DNA of 16,336 nucleotides, taken from NCBI GenBank assembly GCA_031275515.1, contig JAISOQ010000234.1, positions 1 to 16,336 on the forward strand. The letters run 5' to 3'. Of this stretch, positions 1-6,915 are shown piece after piece. The notes below the pieces were generated by a model. It saw nothing but the letters and a program-made list of their open reading frames with translations. It did not search any database and was not told the origin of the DNA. Numbering within the stretch: position 1 is the stretch's first letter; the number at the start of each line of letters is the position of its first letter. The translations under genes and the position numbers were made by a program. Source of the DNA: Treponema sp. GTDB taxonomy: Bacteria > Spirochaetota > Spirochaetia > Treponematales > Breznakiellaceae.

Positions 1-81
1 TGGGGAGCCAACTCCCCGGTCAACGCCTTTTTCATGTTCAGTGGTAACCCCATGATGCTTCCCGAACCCTCCTTCGGGTAA
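1..81 (+). CDS. C-terminal end of an unidentified gene (partial)
   Basis: Frame 1 is open from the window edge to a TAA at 79-81, giving 26 residues that end in ...PMMLPEPSFG. The other two forward frames stop earlier, and the stop lies in a terminator-like hairpin, as expected for a gene end. No family can be recognised from so short a tail. It could also be a chance open stretch. The first bases (2-17) form a perfect 6-bp hairpin with a CCAA loop, which has no obvious role inside a coding end. Confidence 0.35.
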   Translation, partial: WGANSPVNAFFMFSGNPMMLPEPSFG

Positions 82-104
82 GCATAGTTGGGTTAGATTT
101 TTAT
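46..104 (+). terminator. Probable rho-independent terminator of the upstream gene
   Basis: A long stem can be drawn. ATGCTTCCCGAA (55-66) pairs with TTCGGG-T-AAGCAT (73-85, one bulged T) around the loop CCCTCC. An outer AACCC/GGGTT pair (46-50/90-94) follows across an internal loop. A T-rich stretch (98-105) comes right after. It overlaps the stop codon of the preceding partial gene. Confidence 0.45.
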
Positions 105-152
105 TATGAGGCAATGCGAGAGATTGACGTATGTCGCAGGATGTGCTATACT
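103..152 (+). promoter_or_regulatory. Sigma70-type promoter with shared upstream box
   Basis: TTGACG (124-129) and TATACT (147-152) are separated by 17 bp, a near-consensus housekeeping promoter. Five bases upstream of the -35 ends a 16-bp box (103-118), which recurs with one mismatch at 1965-1980 in front of a second promoter at exactly the same distance. It would drive the small broken ORF at 238-524, with a leader of about 80 bases. Confidence 0.6.
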
Positions 153-237
153 GTTTTCATATAAGAGAGAATTCTGGGCCTCTATGAGACCTGAGGGAAT
201 TGCTCTTATACATACAGGTCCTACAGGAGACGCTATA

Positions 238-524
238 ATGATTTGCTTCTTTACCCCCCCCTGCAATTTGTAACAGTTTATATACGTAAGGGTCTTTATT
301 TTTACCTATCTTCTATAAAAAACAGCAGTCCTGCGAATGCAGCAGAAATCCTCTTTCAACTGATAATCCTGGGGATCCTCAAAAATCTATCCCTTATACA
401 GGCTGCGTTCATATCATCCATAAGATCTTCTCTGTATTTAATGCCAGAGGTTCTCGTACCGGCACAGAGCCGGAAGGCTGAACCCCCTTGTGATGGGTAT
501 AACCGCGTCGCGGTTGCCATATAG
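238..524 (+). pseudogene. Small ORF of unknown function, frame broken at a C8 tract
   Basis: The signals of a gene are in order: a promoter at 124-152, a Shine-Dalgarno AGGAGA at 225-230 seven bases before ATG 238, and a terminator hairpin starting at 525. The ATG frame runs only 11 codons, through a run of eight C (254-261), to TAA at 271-273. If the run held nine C, the frame would stay open for about 95 residues and stop at TAG 522-524, one base before the terminator stem. The predicted product has hydrophobic stretches (for example ILFQLIILGIL) but no family I recognise. It may be a decayed gene, a slippage-controlled gene or a sequencing error. Coding potential is weak, so only the arrangement supports it. 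Confidence 0.35.
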
Positions 525-600
525 ACGGAAGCCTCCAGATATCCGTCCGCCTTGCCCGCTTACTGGTATATCGGAGGGCTGCTTCCGTGCAAACTTTTTT
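525..600 (+). terminator. Long terminator or attenuator hairpin
   Basis: ACGGAAG+CCTCC (525-536) pairs with GGAGG+CTTCCGT (573-577 and 582-588, with GCTG bulged). The stem continues inward with GATAT/ATATC (538-542/568-572) and CC/GG. Six T follow at 595-600. It sits between the small ORF and the lipoprotein start at 620, so it could end the first transcript or attenuate readthrough into the second gene. Two smaller perfect hairpins precede it: CCGGC/GCCGG at 459-473 and AACCGC/GCGGTT at 501-515. Confidence 0.65.
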
Positions 601-619
601 ACATGTGTGAGGAAAAATT

Positions 620-1186
620 ATGCGTCAAAAAACATGGTTTTTCAAGGGTCTGCTGGGCGTAAGCCTGGCTTTCGGATTACTGCTGCTCAGCGGCTGTGAT
701 ATGTCCAACGGTGATGAGGAAGAAAAAACAACCTACACCGTAAGTTTTAGTCCTGGAGAAGGCAGTGGTACTGCGCCGGAAACCAAGACCGTGGAAGCAG
801 GGGGGTCATCATTCTGCCGAGTCAAGGGGATATGAACCCTCCGGCAGGGAAAACCTTCGGGGGCTGGAAAATAGAGGGCTCCACCAGCACTTATCAAGCA
901 GGCGCGAGTTTGATGATCAATGGGAACGTGGTGTTTACCGCTACATGGAATACCGGGAACGGCGATAACGATCTATAATGGGGAATTTTACAACTACCCT
1001 TCAGGCAGGGTTGACCCCAATGGACGCTTGGAAATACGCAATACCGTGAACAGCAGCACGCTCCTCTTTAATGGAACCTTGGAAGGAGGAAATTATATCG
1101 GGACCATCGAGCCTTTAAGTTCTGTTCAGGTGAAACTGCCGGAGGAAAAGTTCTACACCATCCTGGCAGTGGACAAGGAGGAATGA
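620..1186 (+). pseudogene. Lipoprotein with InlB-type repeat, two compensating frameshifts
   Basis: ATG 620 has a good Shine-Dalgarno (GAGGA, 609-613). The start encodes a basic N-terminus, a hydrophobic stretch and the lipobox LLSGC, so the product would be an outer- or inner-membrane lipoprotein. An acidic linker follows, then TYTVSFSPGEGSG, typical of the InlB/Listeria-Bacteroides repeat. The frame breaks at six G (800-805). The repeat continues in another frame (IILPSQGDMNPPAGKTFGGW ... VVFTATWN) to about 965. The first frame then resumes (ITIYNGEFYNYPSGRVDPNG ...) and ends at TGA 1184-1186. The two shifts cancel (-1, then +1), giving about 188 residues if repaired. Seven G in the run would restore the first junction. 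No extracellular ligand can be named. Decay, slippage control or assembly error are all possible. Confidence 0.7.
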
Positions 1187-1187
1187 T

Positions 1188-1236
1188 AGGAGGTGATCCA
1201 CAAAGTATGATAGGCATCAAACGGAATCATAGTTGA
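1188..1236 (+). other. Exceptionally strong Shine-Dalgarno string before a 9-codon ORF
   Basis: Directly after the lipoprotein stop, AGGAGGTGATCCA (1188-1200) is a 13-base perfect complement of the conserved bacterial 16S rRNA 3' end (UGGAUCACCUCCU). The next ATG (1207) opens only nine codons (MIGIKRNHS) to TGA 1234-1236, and a terminator follows at 1249. ATGATAGG occurs twice, at 1183-1190 and 1207-1214. This may be the stump of a deleted gene. The stretch from 1287 to 1530 holds no gene that I can support. Confidence 0.3.
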
Positions 1237-1248
1237 TGTAAAAGAAAG

Positions 1249-1286
1249 CCATCTCAAACGCTTTCAGATGGTTGAACAGTTTTTTT
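1249..1286 (+). terminator. Probable terminator after the lipoprotein pseudogene
   Basis: CCATCT (1249-1254) pairs with AGATGG (1266-1271), with three further AAA/TTT pairs inside the loop. Seven T stand at 1280-1286, eight bases past the stem. The stem is short, which lowers confidence. Confidence 0.5.
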
Positions 1287-1530
1287 GAAAAACAGCAAGT
1301 CTTCCGAAATGCCCTGAGTACCCGATGCCTCAGCCGGCAACTGTTCCCCTTTATCCCTAGTGTGTGTTCTTTTCCTGCCTCGTGGTGGTCTTGCTACGAA
1401 AGCCCTTATTAGCCGCCACCCAACATCGCATACAGCCGGAAGGGTATATGAAATGCAGAGCATCGGCGTTTACTTTTCCGCAGACAAGGAGGGCATGATA
1501 TACTAAGCCATCACAATTTCCTTGAGGGGA

Positions 1531-1889
1531 ATGATGCAGGTCATAGATTATCTGGAAGGGATACACGATCCGCAACGAACGGAGTATGGGAATATCCGGC
1601 ACAAACTCATAGATAGTATCGTACTAGCCTTGACAGCAACGTTGTGCGGCTATGAAGATTACCAGGAGATGGAGGAATGGAAGAGGCTCAAGCTGGATTT
1701 TTTCAAAGGTTTTCTGGAATTGCCGCAAGGGATACCGGACGAATCGGCGGGTATTGCACTGCTTAAGTGCAGGAGGAGCGGGAAAACTGGCTTACGAACC
1801 TAAGGATACGGAAAAGAACGGCGGGAGCCGGGGCGCAACTGGTCAACATAGACGGGAAAACGATACGGGGGAGCGGGTTTCATGTGTGA
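1531..1889 (+). pseudogene. Truncated ISAs1-family transposase remnant
   Basis: From ATG 1531 the frame reads MMQVIDYLEGIHDPQR, then YGNIRHKLIDSIVLALTATL, then DYQEMEEWKRLKLDFF and LPQGIPDE. This is the DDE_Tnp_1-associated N-terminal domain of ISAs1-type transposases. Near 1765-1775 the homology jumps to another frame: ENWLTNLR ... AQLVNIDGKTIRGSGFH, containing the IDGKT-RGS motif with the first catalytic Asp, and stopping at TGA 1887-1889. The segment between the two blocks is shorter than usual, and the rest of the catalytic domain (about two thirds of a normal ~370-residue protein) is missing. The element cannot transpose. No terminal inverted repeats were identified. It ends about 75 bases before the promoter box of the next operon. 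Confidence 0.75.
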
Positions 1890-1964
1890 AGCCTTGTTCT
1901 CAGAGTAAACGCCGAGGCCCTGGGGACAGGCCAGGGCGGCAGCACTGACTTTTTGATCGTTAAA

Positions 1965-2015
1965 ATTTTGAGGCAATGCGGGTACTTGACAATCTATTCG
2001 CGTTTTAAGTATACT
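1965..2015 (+). promoter_or_regulatory. Sigma70-type promoter of the transporter-cyclase operon
   Basis: TTGACA (1986-1991, consensus) and TATACT (2010-2015) are separated by 18 bp. The upstream box at 1965-1980 matches 103-118 at 15 of 16 positions and lies the same 5 bp from the -35. Transcription would start near 2022, about 40 bases before the first gene. The leader holds an imperfect inverted repeat (TGACC ... GGTCTCA, 2031-2047) that could be an operator. Confidence 0.65.
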
Positions 2016-2061
2016 ATTCCAACATCTATATGACCTGTCTGGTCTCAGGGAGCAAGAAATT

Positions 2062-3009
2062 GTGTATAGAATGAAATGCTTATGGTATGTGGTGCTATGC
2101 GCGGCGGTTCTCATTTCCTGCAGGGAGCGGACCGAAATACCTGTTCTTGAACAAGGCGCTGTCCCGACTCCCTTAGAGACTGTTCAGGCGCTCGCGAAAG
2201 ACAATGAAGCGGCCGCCCTCTCGGTTATTACCGGTATCGAGAACTATCCGCGGGAGATACGGTCTATCTTTGAACGGGGGTATATCGTTTTTGGAATGAC
2301 CGCCGCGGATCAGAAACCCTTTTTTTATACCGATGCGGAGTCAGGGCAGTTAATCGGGCTTGACGTTGAGATAGGATATGAAATAGCCAACTCCCTGGGA
2401 GTACGGGCGGTTTTTGACCGTGATGCGGTAAGTTTTGACGGGGTGGTGCTTAAAGTAGTCAACAAAGAGGTTGACGTGGCCTTGAGCAAGCTGAGCCGGA
2501 CCCTGCGCCGCAGCGCTCTGGTACAGTTTACCGACCCTTACATAACCTTCAGGCAGGCTCTGCTCATAAATCGGCTGGAATTGGCGAAGGTCAGTTCCGA
2601 GGAAGATCTGCCCCGCTACATGAAGCAGTTCCGGGGAGAAATGGCCATCATAAAAAACTCCTCCTATGTGGGCTATGCTGAAAGCAATTTTCCCCTGGCG
2701 GTCAAAAAAACCTACGATACCTGGCCGGAATGTATAGATGCTCTTTTCGCGGGAGAAGTGCTCGCGGTATACCGTGATGAGGGGGAAATTCTCATCATCA
2801 ATGAAATCAGGAAGGATTCGAGCATTATGATGAAACCGGTTTTTATAAGCGACAAACAGGATCCTATAGCTATGGCGGTGTCCCACGATGCGCCCCATTT
2901 ACAGATGTGGCTCAATTTGTTTCTGAAAGATTATATTCTGCGGAACGGCAGCGAACTTACACCGGCAAAACTGGTGAAACGGCATTACGCGGGGAACGGG
3001 GAAAAATGA
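2062..3009 (+). CDS. Family 3 extracellular solute-binding lipoprotein (amino-acid type)
   Basis: The 315-residue product starts with GTG 2062, chosen because GGGAG (2048-2052) lies at good spacing; ATG 2071 in the same frame is the alternative. A signal peptide ends in the lipobox LISC (Cys20), so it is membrane-anchored on the outer face of a membrane. Residues ~65-300 match the SBP_bac_3 fold: GYIVFGMT (73-80), GLDVEIGYEIANSLG (99-113), KEVDVALSKLSRTLRR (135-150) and FTDPY (156-160). Arg149 or Arg150 sits where amino-acid binders hold the substrate carboxylate. Such proteins normally feed ABC importers, but here the next gene, overlapping by ATGA, is a secondary symporter. Delivery of an amino acid to that symporter is inferred from context. 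Substrate identity is not visible in sequence. Confidence 0.88.
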   Translation: MYRMKCLWYVVLCAAVLISCRERTEIPVLEQGAVPTPLETVQALAKDNEAAALSVITGIENYPREIRSIFERGYIVFGMTAADQKPFFYTDAESGQLIGLDVEIGYEIANSLGVRAVFDRDAVSFDGVVLKVVNKEVDVALSKLSRTLRRSALVQFTDPYITFRQALLINRLELAKVSSEEDLPRYMKQFRGEMAIIKNSSYVGYAESNFPLAVKKTYDTWPECIDALFAGEVLAVYRDEGEILIINEIRKDSSIMMKPVFISDKQDPIAMAVSHDAPHLQMWLNLFLKDYILRNGSELTPAKLVKRHYAGNGEK

Positions 3010-4727
3010 TGGTCAAATTATTAAATATATCCAAACTATTAAAGCACCCGCTGATAATTTTAATCTCCGTAGCCATAGGCGTTTTTATCGGCTTGTATAA
3101 CGCGCCTATTTCGGCTGTTTTTGGGGTTCACAGCTTCGCCCGAATGATCTCTATGCCCGGCCAGGTGTATCTTTTTTATCTGCAAATGACGGTTATTCCC
3201 ATCATTATTACCGCCATTGCTTCAAGCATCGGCAAATTGCTGCGGAGCAAAACAAGCCAGGGCCTCATCAAAAGGATGTGCCTCGTGTTTCTGGTGTGTA
3301 TCGCCGTAACCACGCTGGCCGGTATGTTTATAGGTATTGTGGGGCAGCCCGGAGGAGGCCTCGGCGAAGACACCCGTGCGCTTTTGACCAGCCTTATATC
3401 CTCGCAAAGCAGCGAAGAAGTGTCGGGAGTCCTTGAAATCAGCCTCTCCGCTACGGCGGACACGGCATCGGCGGTTAAATCCGGGCTTGAATCGTTTCTG
3501 ACCAGTCTTGTTCCGTCCAACATATTCTCCGCCCTTGCCTTCGGCAGTACAATGGCGGTGGTGTTTTTTTCTATCGTCTTCGGGATCGCCATAGGTTTTG
3601 TCAATGATCAATCCGCGGACATGCTGATAAAACTATTAAGCGCGATTTTTGAAATCTTTCAAAAATTGGTCAGCGCGTCGCTGTACCTTTTGCCCTTTGC
3701 GCTTATCTGCCTTATGGCCGGACAGATTGCCCAAGTGGGAATCCTTATTTTTATGGCCATGTCAAAATTCATCATCCTGTACTGTGCGGGTACGGCGGTA
3801 TTGTTCATCGTAACAACGGCGATCATCTGGATTCGGTCGGGAATTGCCAATCCCTTAAAAGTGCTTGTGCTGTTGTTTGAGCCTATCATGCTGGCCTTTG
3901 CCACCCGGAATTCAATGGCTACATTGCCCAGCGCCATCACCTGCCTGGATGATAAAATGAGTTTCGATCGGACCACGGTAAACCTTACCCTGCCGCTGGG
4001 TGTAACCCTGGGACGTTTCGGCAATGTCTTTTACTTTGCCGTCGCGGTTTTTTTTGTGATGCAGATATACGGCATGGAACCGGTTCCCGCCCAGTACGCC
4101 ACGATTTTTTTCGGCGCTATACTCGCGGGAACCGCCACGGCCGGAGCGTCCGGCATCGTGACCCTCTCCGTTATCAGCATAGTCCTTTCCCCCCTCAACC
4201 TGCCTGTTGAGGCGGTGCTGGTCATTTTTATGGCCATTGACCCCGTTATCGATCCCTTCCGCACCTTCCTGCTGGTTTACGGAAACATGGGCGCCACAGC
4301 CCTGATTGCCGAAAAACGGCAAACTTACGGCGCCGACACCCTTTTCGTTATTATCAGGAAAAATCCTGACCGCAAGCCGGTGCTTTACCATGACAGGGAA
4401 GGAAACCTGGCGGGACTTGAAATTGAATTACTGCGGGAAATAGCCCTGCGTCTGAATAAAGAGCTGCTGATTCAGGAGGGGGCTCCTTTGGAGGGAGTCA
4501 AGACGGATATTATCGGCGGCGGCATCATAAAAACAGAAGATTCCCCGCCGGGCCTTATGTTTTCCCAGAGCTACGGCACCATCACGGAACACAACGTCAA
4601 GATGCACTTGTGCCTGCTCATCTCTCCGTTCAGCACCGATTCGGTAAAGATTAACGAGATCATTAAGAAGATCAATGCGGAAAATTTCCTGAAGACAAAG
4701 ATGGAAACGGGCAAAATCAGGCGGTAA
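3006..4727 (+). CDS. DAACS-family (GltPh-like) symporter with C-terminal SBP lobe-like domain
   Basis: ATG 3006 overlaps the upstream stop (ATGA), pointing to translational coupling; an upstream in-frame GTG at 2907 is less likely. The 573-residue protein has the dicarboxylate/amino-acid:cation symporter fold: several membrane helices, HP1 motif TRNSMATLP (300-308), HP2 motif GTATAGASG (375-383) and TM8 IDPVIDPFRT (411-420). Ungapped comparison with GltPh puts Asp416 and Arg419 at the substrate-binding D394 and R397. The NMDGT sodium motif reads GRFGN (336-340), and positions N401 and D405 become Leu423 and Asn427. Coupling to sodium is therefore doubtful. Residues ~445-573 resemble lobe 1 of a family 3 binding protein, from FVIIRKNPDRKPVLYHD to the closing INEIIKKINAENFLKTKM, with lobe 2 absent. 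In the usual topology this tail would be cytoplasmic. Confidence 0.88.
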   Translation: MMVKLLNISKLLKHPLIILISVAIGVFIGLYNAPISAVFGVHSFARMISMPGQVYLFYLQMTVIPIIITAIASSIGKLLRSKTSQGLIKRMCLVFLVCIAVTTLAGMFIGIVGQPGGGLGEDTRALLTSLISSQSSEEVSGVLEISLSATADTASAVKSGLESFLTSLVPSNIFSALAFGSTMAVVFFSIVFGIAIGFVNDQSADMLIKLLSAIFEIFQKLVSASLYLLPFALICLMAGQIAQVGILIFMAMSKFIILYCAGTAVLFIVTTAIIWIRSGIANPLKVLVLLFEPIMLAFATRNSMATLPSAITCLDDKMSFDRTTVNLTLPLGVTLGRFGNVFYFAVAVFFVMQIYGMEPVPAQYATIFFGAILAGTATAGASGIVTLSVISIVLSPLNLPVEAVLVIFMAIDPVIDPFRTFLLVYGNMGATALIAEKRQTYGADTLFVIIRKNPDRKPVLYHDREGNLAGLEIELLREIALRLNKELLIQEGAPLEGVKTDIIGGGIIKTEDSPPGLMFSQSYGTITEHNVKMHLCLLISPFSTDSVKINEIIKKINAENFLKTKMETGKIRR

Positions 4728-4760
4728 AAGGCGAACGTATAATGAACAGGAGTTTTTATA

Positions 4761-6902
4761 ATGAGTGATTTGTTTCAAGCAGTAAAAACTTTTCGGATTA
4801 AACATGTCATTGTTTTTATCAATATGGTCTCTCTGATTTTTTCTGCTGCTATTATTTTGATTTCCATGTGGATAAGCTCGTCAAGAAACGCCAGGGAATT
4901 GTCGGAAGCCCTGATCTACGAAATAGAGGGGTCCATCGGCAACAGGCTGGTAAATTATTTTAATCCCGTCGAGGAGATAAACAACAGAACCGCCTATTTA
5001 ATCAACACCCTTTTTGAGAATCCCCTGGAGAATAAAGAAGGGGAAGAAAAACTTTTTTCCTTTTACAATGAAGTGATGCGTACCAATTCCCGGGTAAAAA
5101 TGGCCTATTATTCGGATACCCGCGGCGATCTGATGATGCTCAACCGGATGGCGGATGGTTCTTTTTCAAAACGCATGGTCCGCAATGACGGAAAAAACAT
5201 CACCACCACCTGGGACCACGCGAATATCGCGTATTACGGAAATTACAACAATTCCGTTTTAGACGCCGCCGAGGGCTATGACCCCAGAAAACGGGAATGG
5301 TACGCAATCGCCCAGGAGCAGCGTAAGGCCTCCTGGACGCCGGTGTATCTTTTTGCCACCGATCACCTGCCCGGCTTTACCTGCGTGGTTCCCCTGTATG
5401 AAAAGGCAGGCGTCCTTTCCGGAGTAAGCGCCCTGGATATAACTGTTGATGAAATTTCCCGTTTTCTGGCAACCATACGGCCTACGCCGGGAACGAAAAT
5501 CGCCCTTGTGGACGGCATGCATAACATAGTGGCCTTTCAGGCCGAAACCGAAGAGGATCTGGACAAATTGTTTACAGAGACCGTCGACGCAAACGGGGTA
5601 AGCGTTTTTGATATCCGCAACCTTGATCTGTTTCCCGACGAAGGTGTACGGTATATACTGCAGGAAACGCTAAACAGAAGCAGCGGACTCCAAACAATTA
5701 AATACGATGGCAAGCTGTACCGTTCTGCGTTTACCCCGATAACCATCGGAAACGGCCTGGGACTTTCGATAGGGATAATCATACCCGAAGACGATATTAT
5801 CGGGAACGTAAAAAAGAACCTTGCCTATGTTACCGTATTTTCATGTTTAATTCTCGTCGTCATCATCATCGTCAGTTCCCTGTTTTCCAATTCCCTTGCA
5901 AAACAGCTGCAGACGCTGTCCGAGGAAATGGCAAAGATACGGGACTTTCAGCTTGATTCAAACATCGCTGTCACAACAGGCGTGAAAGAAATCGGCAATA
6001 TGTATAACGCTTTTGAGGGGATGCGCATGGGTCTCAAAAATTTCAGGCGTTATGTCCCTTCCGATCTGGTGGCCCAGCTAATCAATAAGGACATTGATGC
6101 GAAAATAGGGGGCGAAAAGCAGGAAGTTTCTATCTTTTTCAGCGATATTGCCAATTTTACATCCATTTCGGAAAAAATTACCTCCGAAGCCCTCATGCAG
6201 CAGCTTAGCGTATATTTTGAGAACACTTCAAAAGTCATTTTGAAGAACAAGGGAACCATCGATAAGTATATAGGCGATTCGATTATGGCTTTTTGGGGCG
6301 CCCCCGTAAAACGCAACAACCACGCGGAAATGGCCTGTAGAAGCGCCGTCAATATACAAACGATACTCCATTCGATTTTCCGCGAATGGGCCAATCACGG
6401 AAAAGATCTGTTTTATACGCGCATTGGCATTCATAGCGGGGAAGCCATCGTCGGGAACATGGGCTATGAAGAACGGCTGAACTATACGGTTCTGGGGGAT
6501 GCGGTAAATATCGCCAGCCGCCTTGAGGGGGTCAACAAGGTATACAATACCAAAATCATTGTAAGCCAAAACACCTGGGAACAATGCAGCGACCTGTTTG
6601 AATTTCGCAGGCTGGATAAAATTTCCGTTAAAGGCCGTCATGAGGGAATCATGATCTACGAGCTCTACGCCGAAAAGTACCAAATCGAAAAACCCGTACG
6701 GCAGTTGTTTTCTTTTTATGAAAAGGGCCTGGAATATTATTTTAACTGTAACTTTACGGAAGCCCTCAAGTATTTTAACGCGGTTCTGAAATACCGCCCC
6801 GGAGACGGACCCAGCAAGATAATGCGGGAACGTTGCCTGCTTTACCGGACCAGCCCTCCTCCTGAGGATTGGGATAGAACCTTTATACTGACATCAAAAT
6901 AA
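4761..6902 (+). CDS. Membrane class III adenylyl cyclase with dCache sensor
   Basis: ATG 4761 follows AGGAG (4748-4752) with ideal spacing, 33 bp after the symporter. The 713 residues show TM1 (~15-40), a long extracytoplasmic dCache_1 domain (~42-350, with REWY at 178-181), TM2 (~353-375), a HAMP-like linker (~376-430), a cyclase catalytic domain (~452-638) and a TPR-like tail (~648-695). Catalytic residues appear intact: metal-binding Asp462 (FFSDIANF) and Asp506 (KYIGDS), Lys502 and Asp580 in the adenine-selecting positions, and Asn583 and Arg587 for the transition state. It should make cAMP from ATP in response to a periplasmic ligand. The Cache domain has R178, W180, Y196 and D226 reminiscent of the amino-acid-binding motif, but Phe198 stands where I expect the Asp after the Tyr. 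Its place behind the amino-acid transporter suggests ligand sensing or transport monitoring (inference). Confidence 0.92.
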   Translation: MSDLFQAVKTFRIKHVIVFINMVSLIFSAAIILISMWISSSRNARELSEALIYEIEGSIGNRLVNYFNPVEEINNRTAYLINTLFENPLENKEGEEKLFSFYNEVMRTNSRVKMAYYSDTRGDLMMLNRMADGSFSKRMVRNDGKNITTTWDHANIAYYGNYNNSVLDAAEGYDPRKREWYAIAQEQRKASWTPVYLFATDHLPGFTCVVPLYEKAGVLSGVSALDITVDEISRFLATIRPTPGTKIALVDGMHNIVAFQAETEEDLDKLFTETVDANGVSVFDIRNLDLFPDEGVRYILQETLNRSSGLQTIKYDGKLYRSAFTPITIGNGLGLSIGIIIPEDDIIGNVKKNLAYVTVFSCLILVVIIIVSSLFSNSLAKQLQTLSEEMAKIRDFQLDSNIAVTTGVKEIGNMYNAFEGMRMGLKNFRRYVPSDLVAQLINKDIDAKIGGEKQEVSIFFSDIANFTSISEKITSEALMQQLSVYFENTSKVILKNKGTIDKYIGDSIMAFWGAPVKRNNHAEMACRSAVNIQTILHSIFREWANHGKDLFYTRIGIHSGEAIVGNMGYEERLNYTVLGDAVNIASRLEGVNKVYNTKIIVSQNTWEQCSDLFEFRRLDKISVKGRHEGIMIYELYAEKYQIEKPVRQLFSFYEKGLEYYFNCNFTEALKYFNAVLKYRPGDGPSKIMRERCLLYRTSPPPEDWDRTFILTSK

Positions 6903-6915
6903 CGGGAGGTTTGTT

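Noticed and set aside
106..273. 55-codon ORF starting MRQCERLTYV, overlapping the first promoter
   Set aside because: It has no Shine-Dalgarno, its start lies inside the promoter box, and its resemblance to the 1965-2000 reading comes from the shared promoter DNA.
243..600. Known riboswitch or leader RNA
   Set aside because: Hairpins are present, but I could not match conserved cores of the cobalamin, glycine, c-di-GMP, preQ1 or THF classes.
1917..1954. GCCCTGG/CCAGGGC hairpin (1917-1923/1931-1937) with T5 at 1950-1954
   Set aside because: The T run is 12 bases past the stem, and there is no intact gene upstream to terminate.
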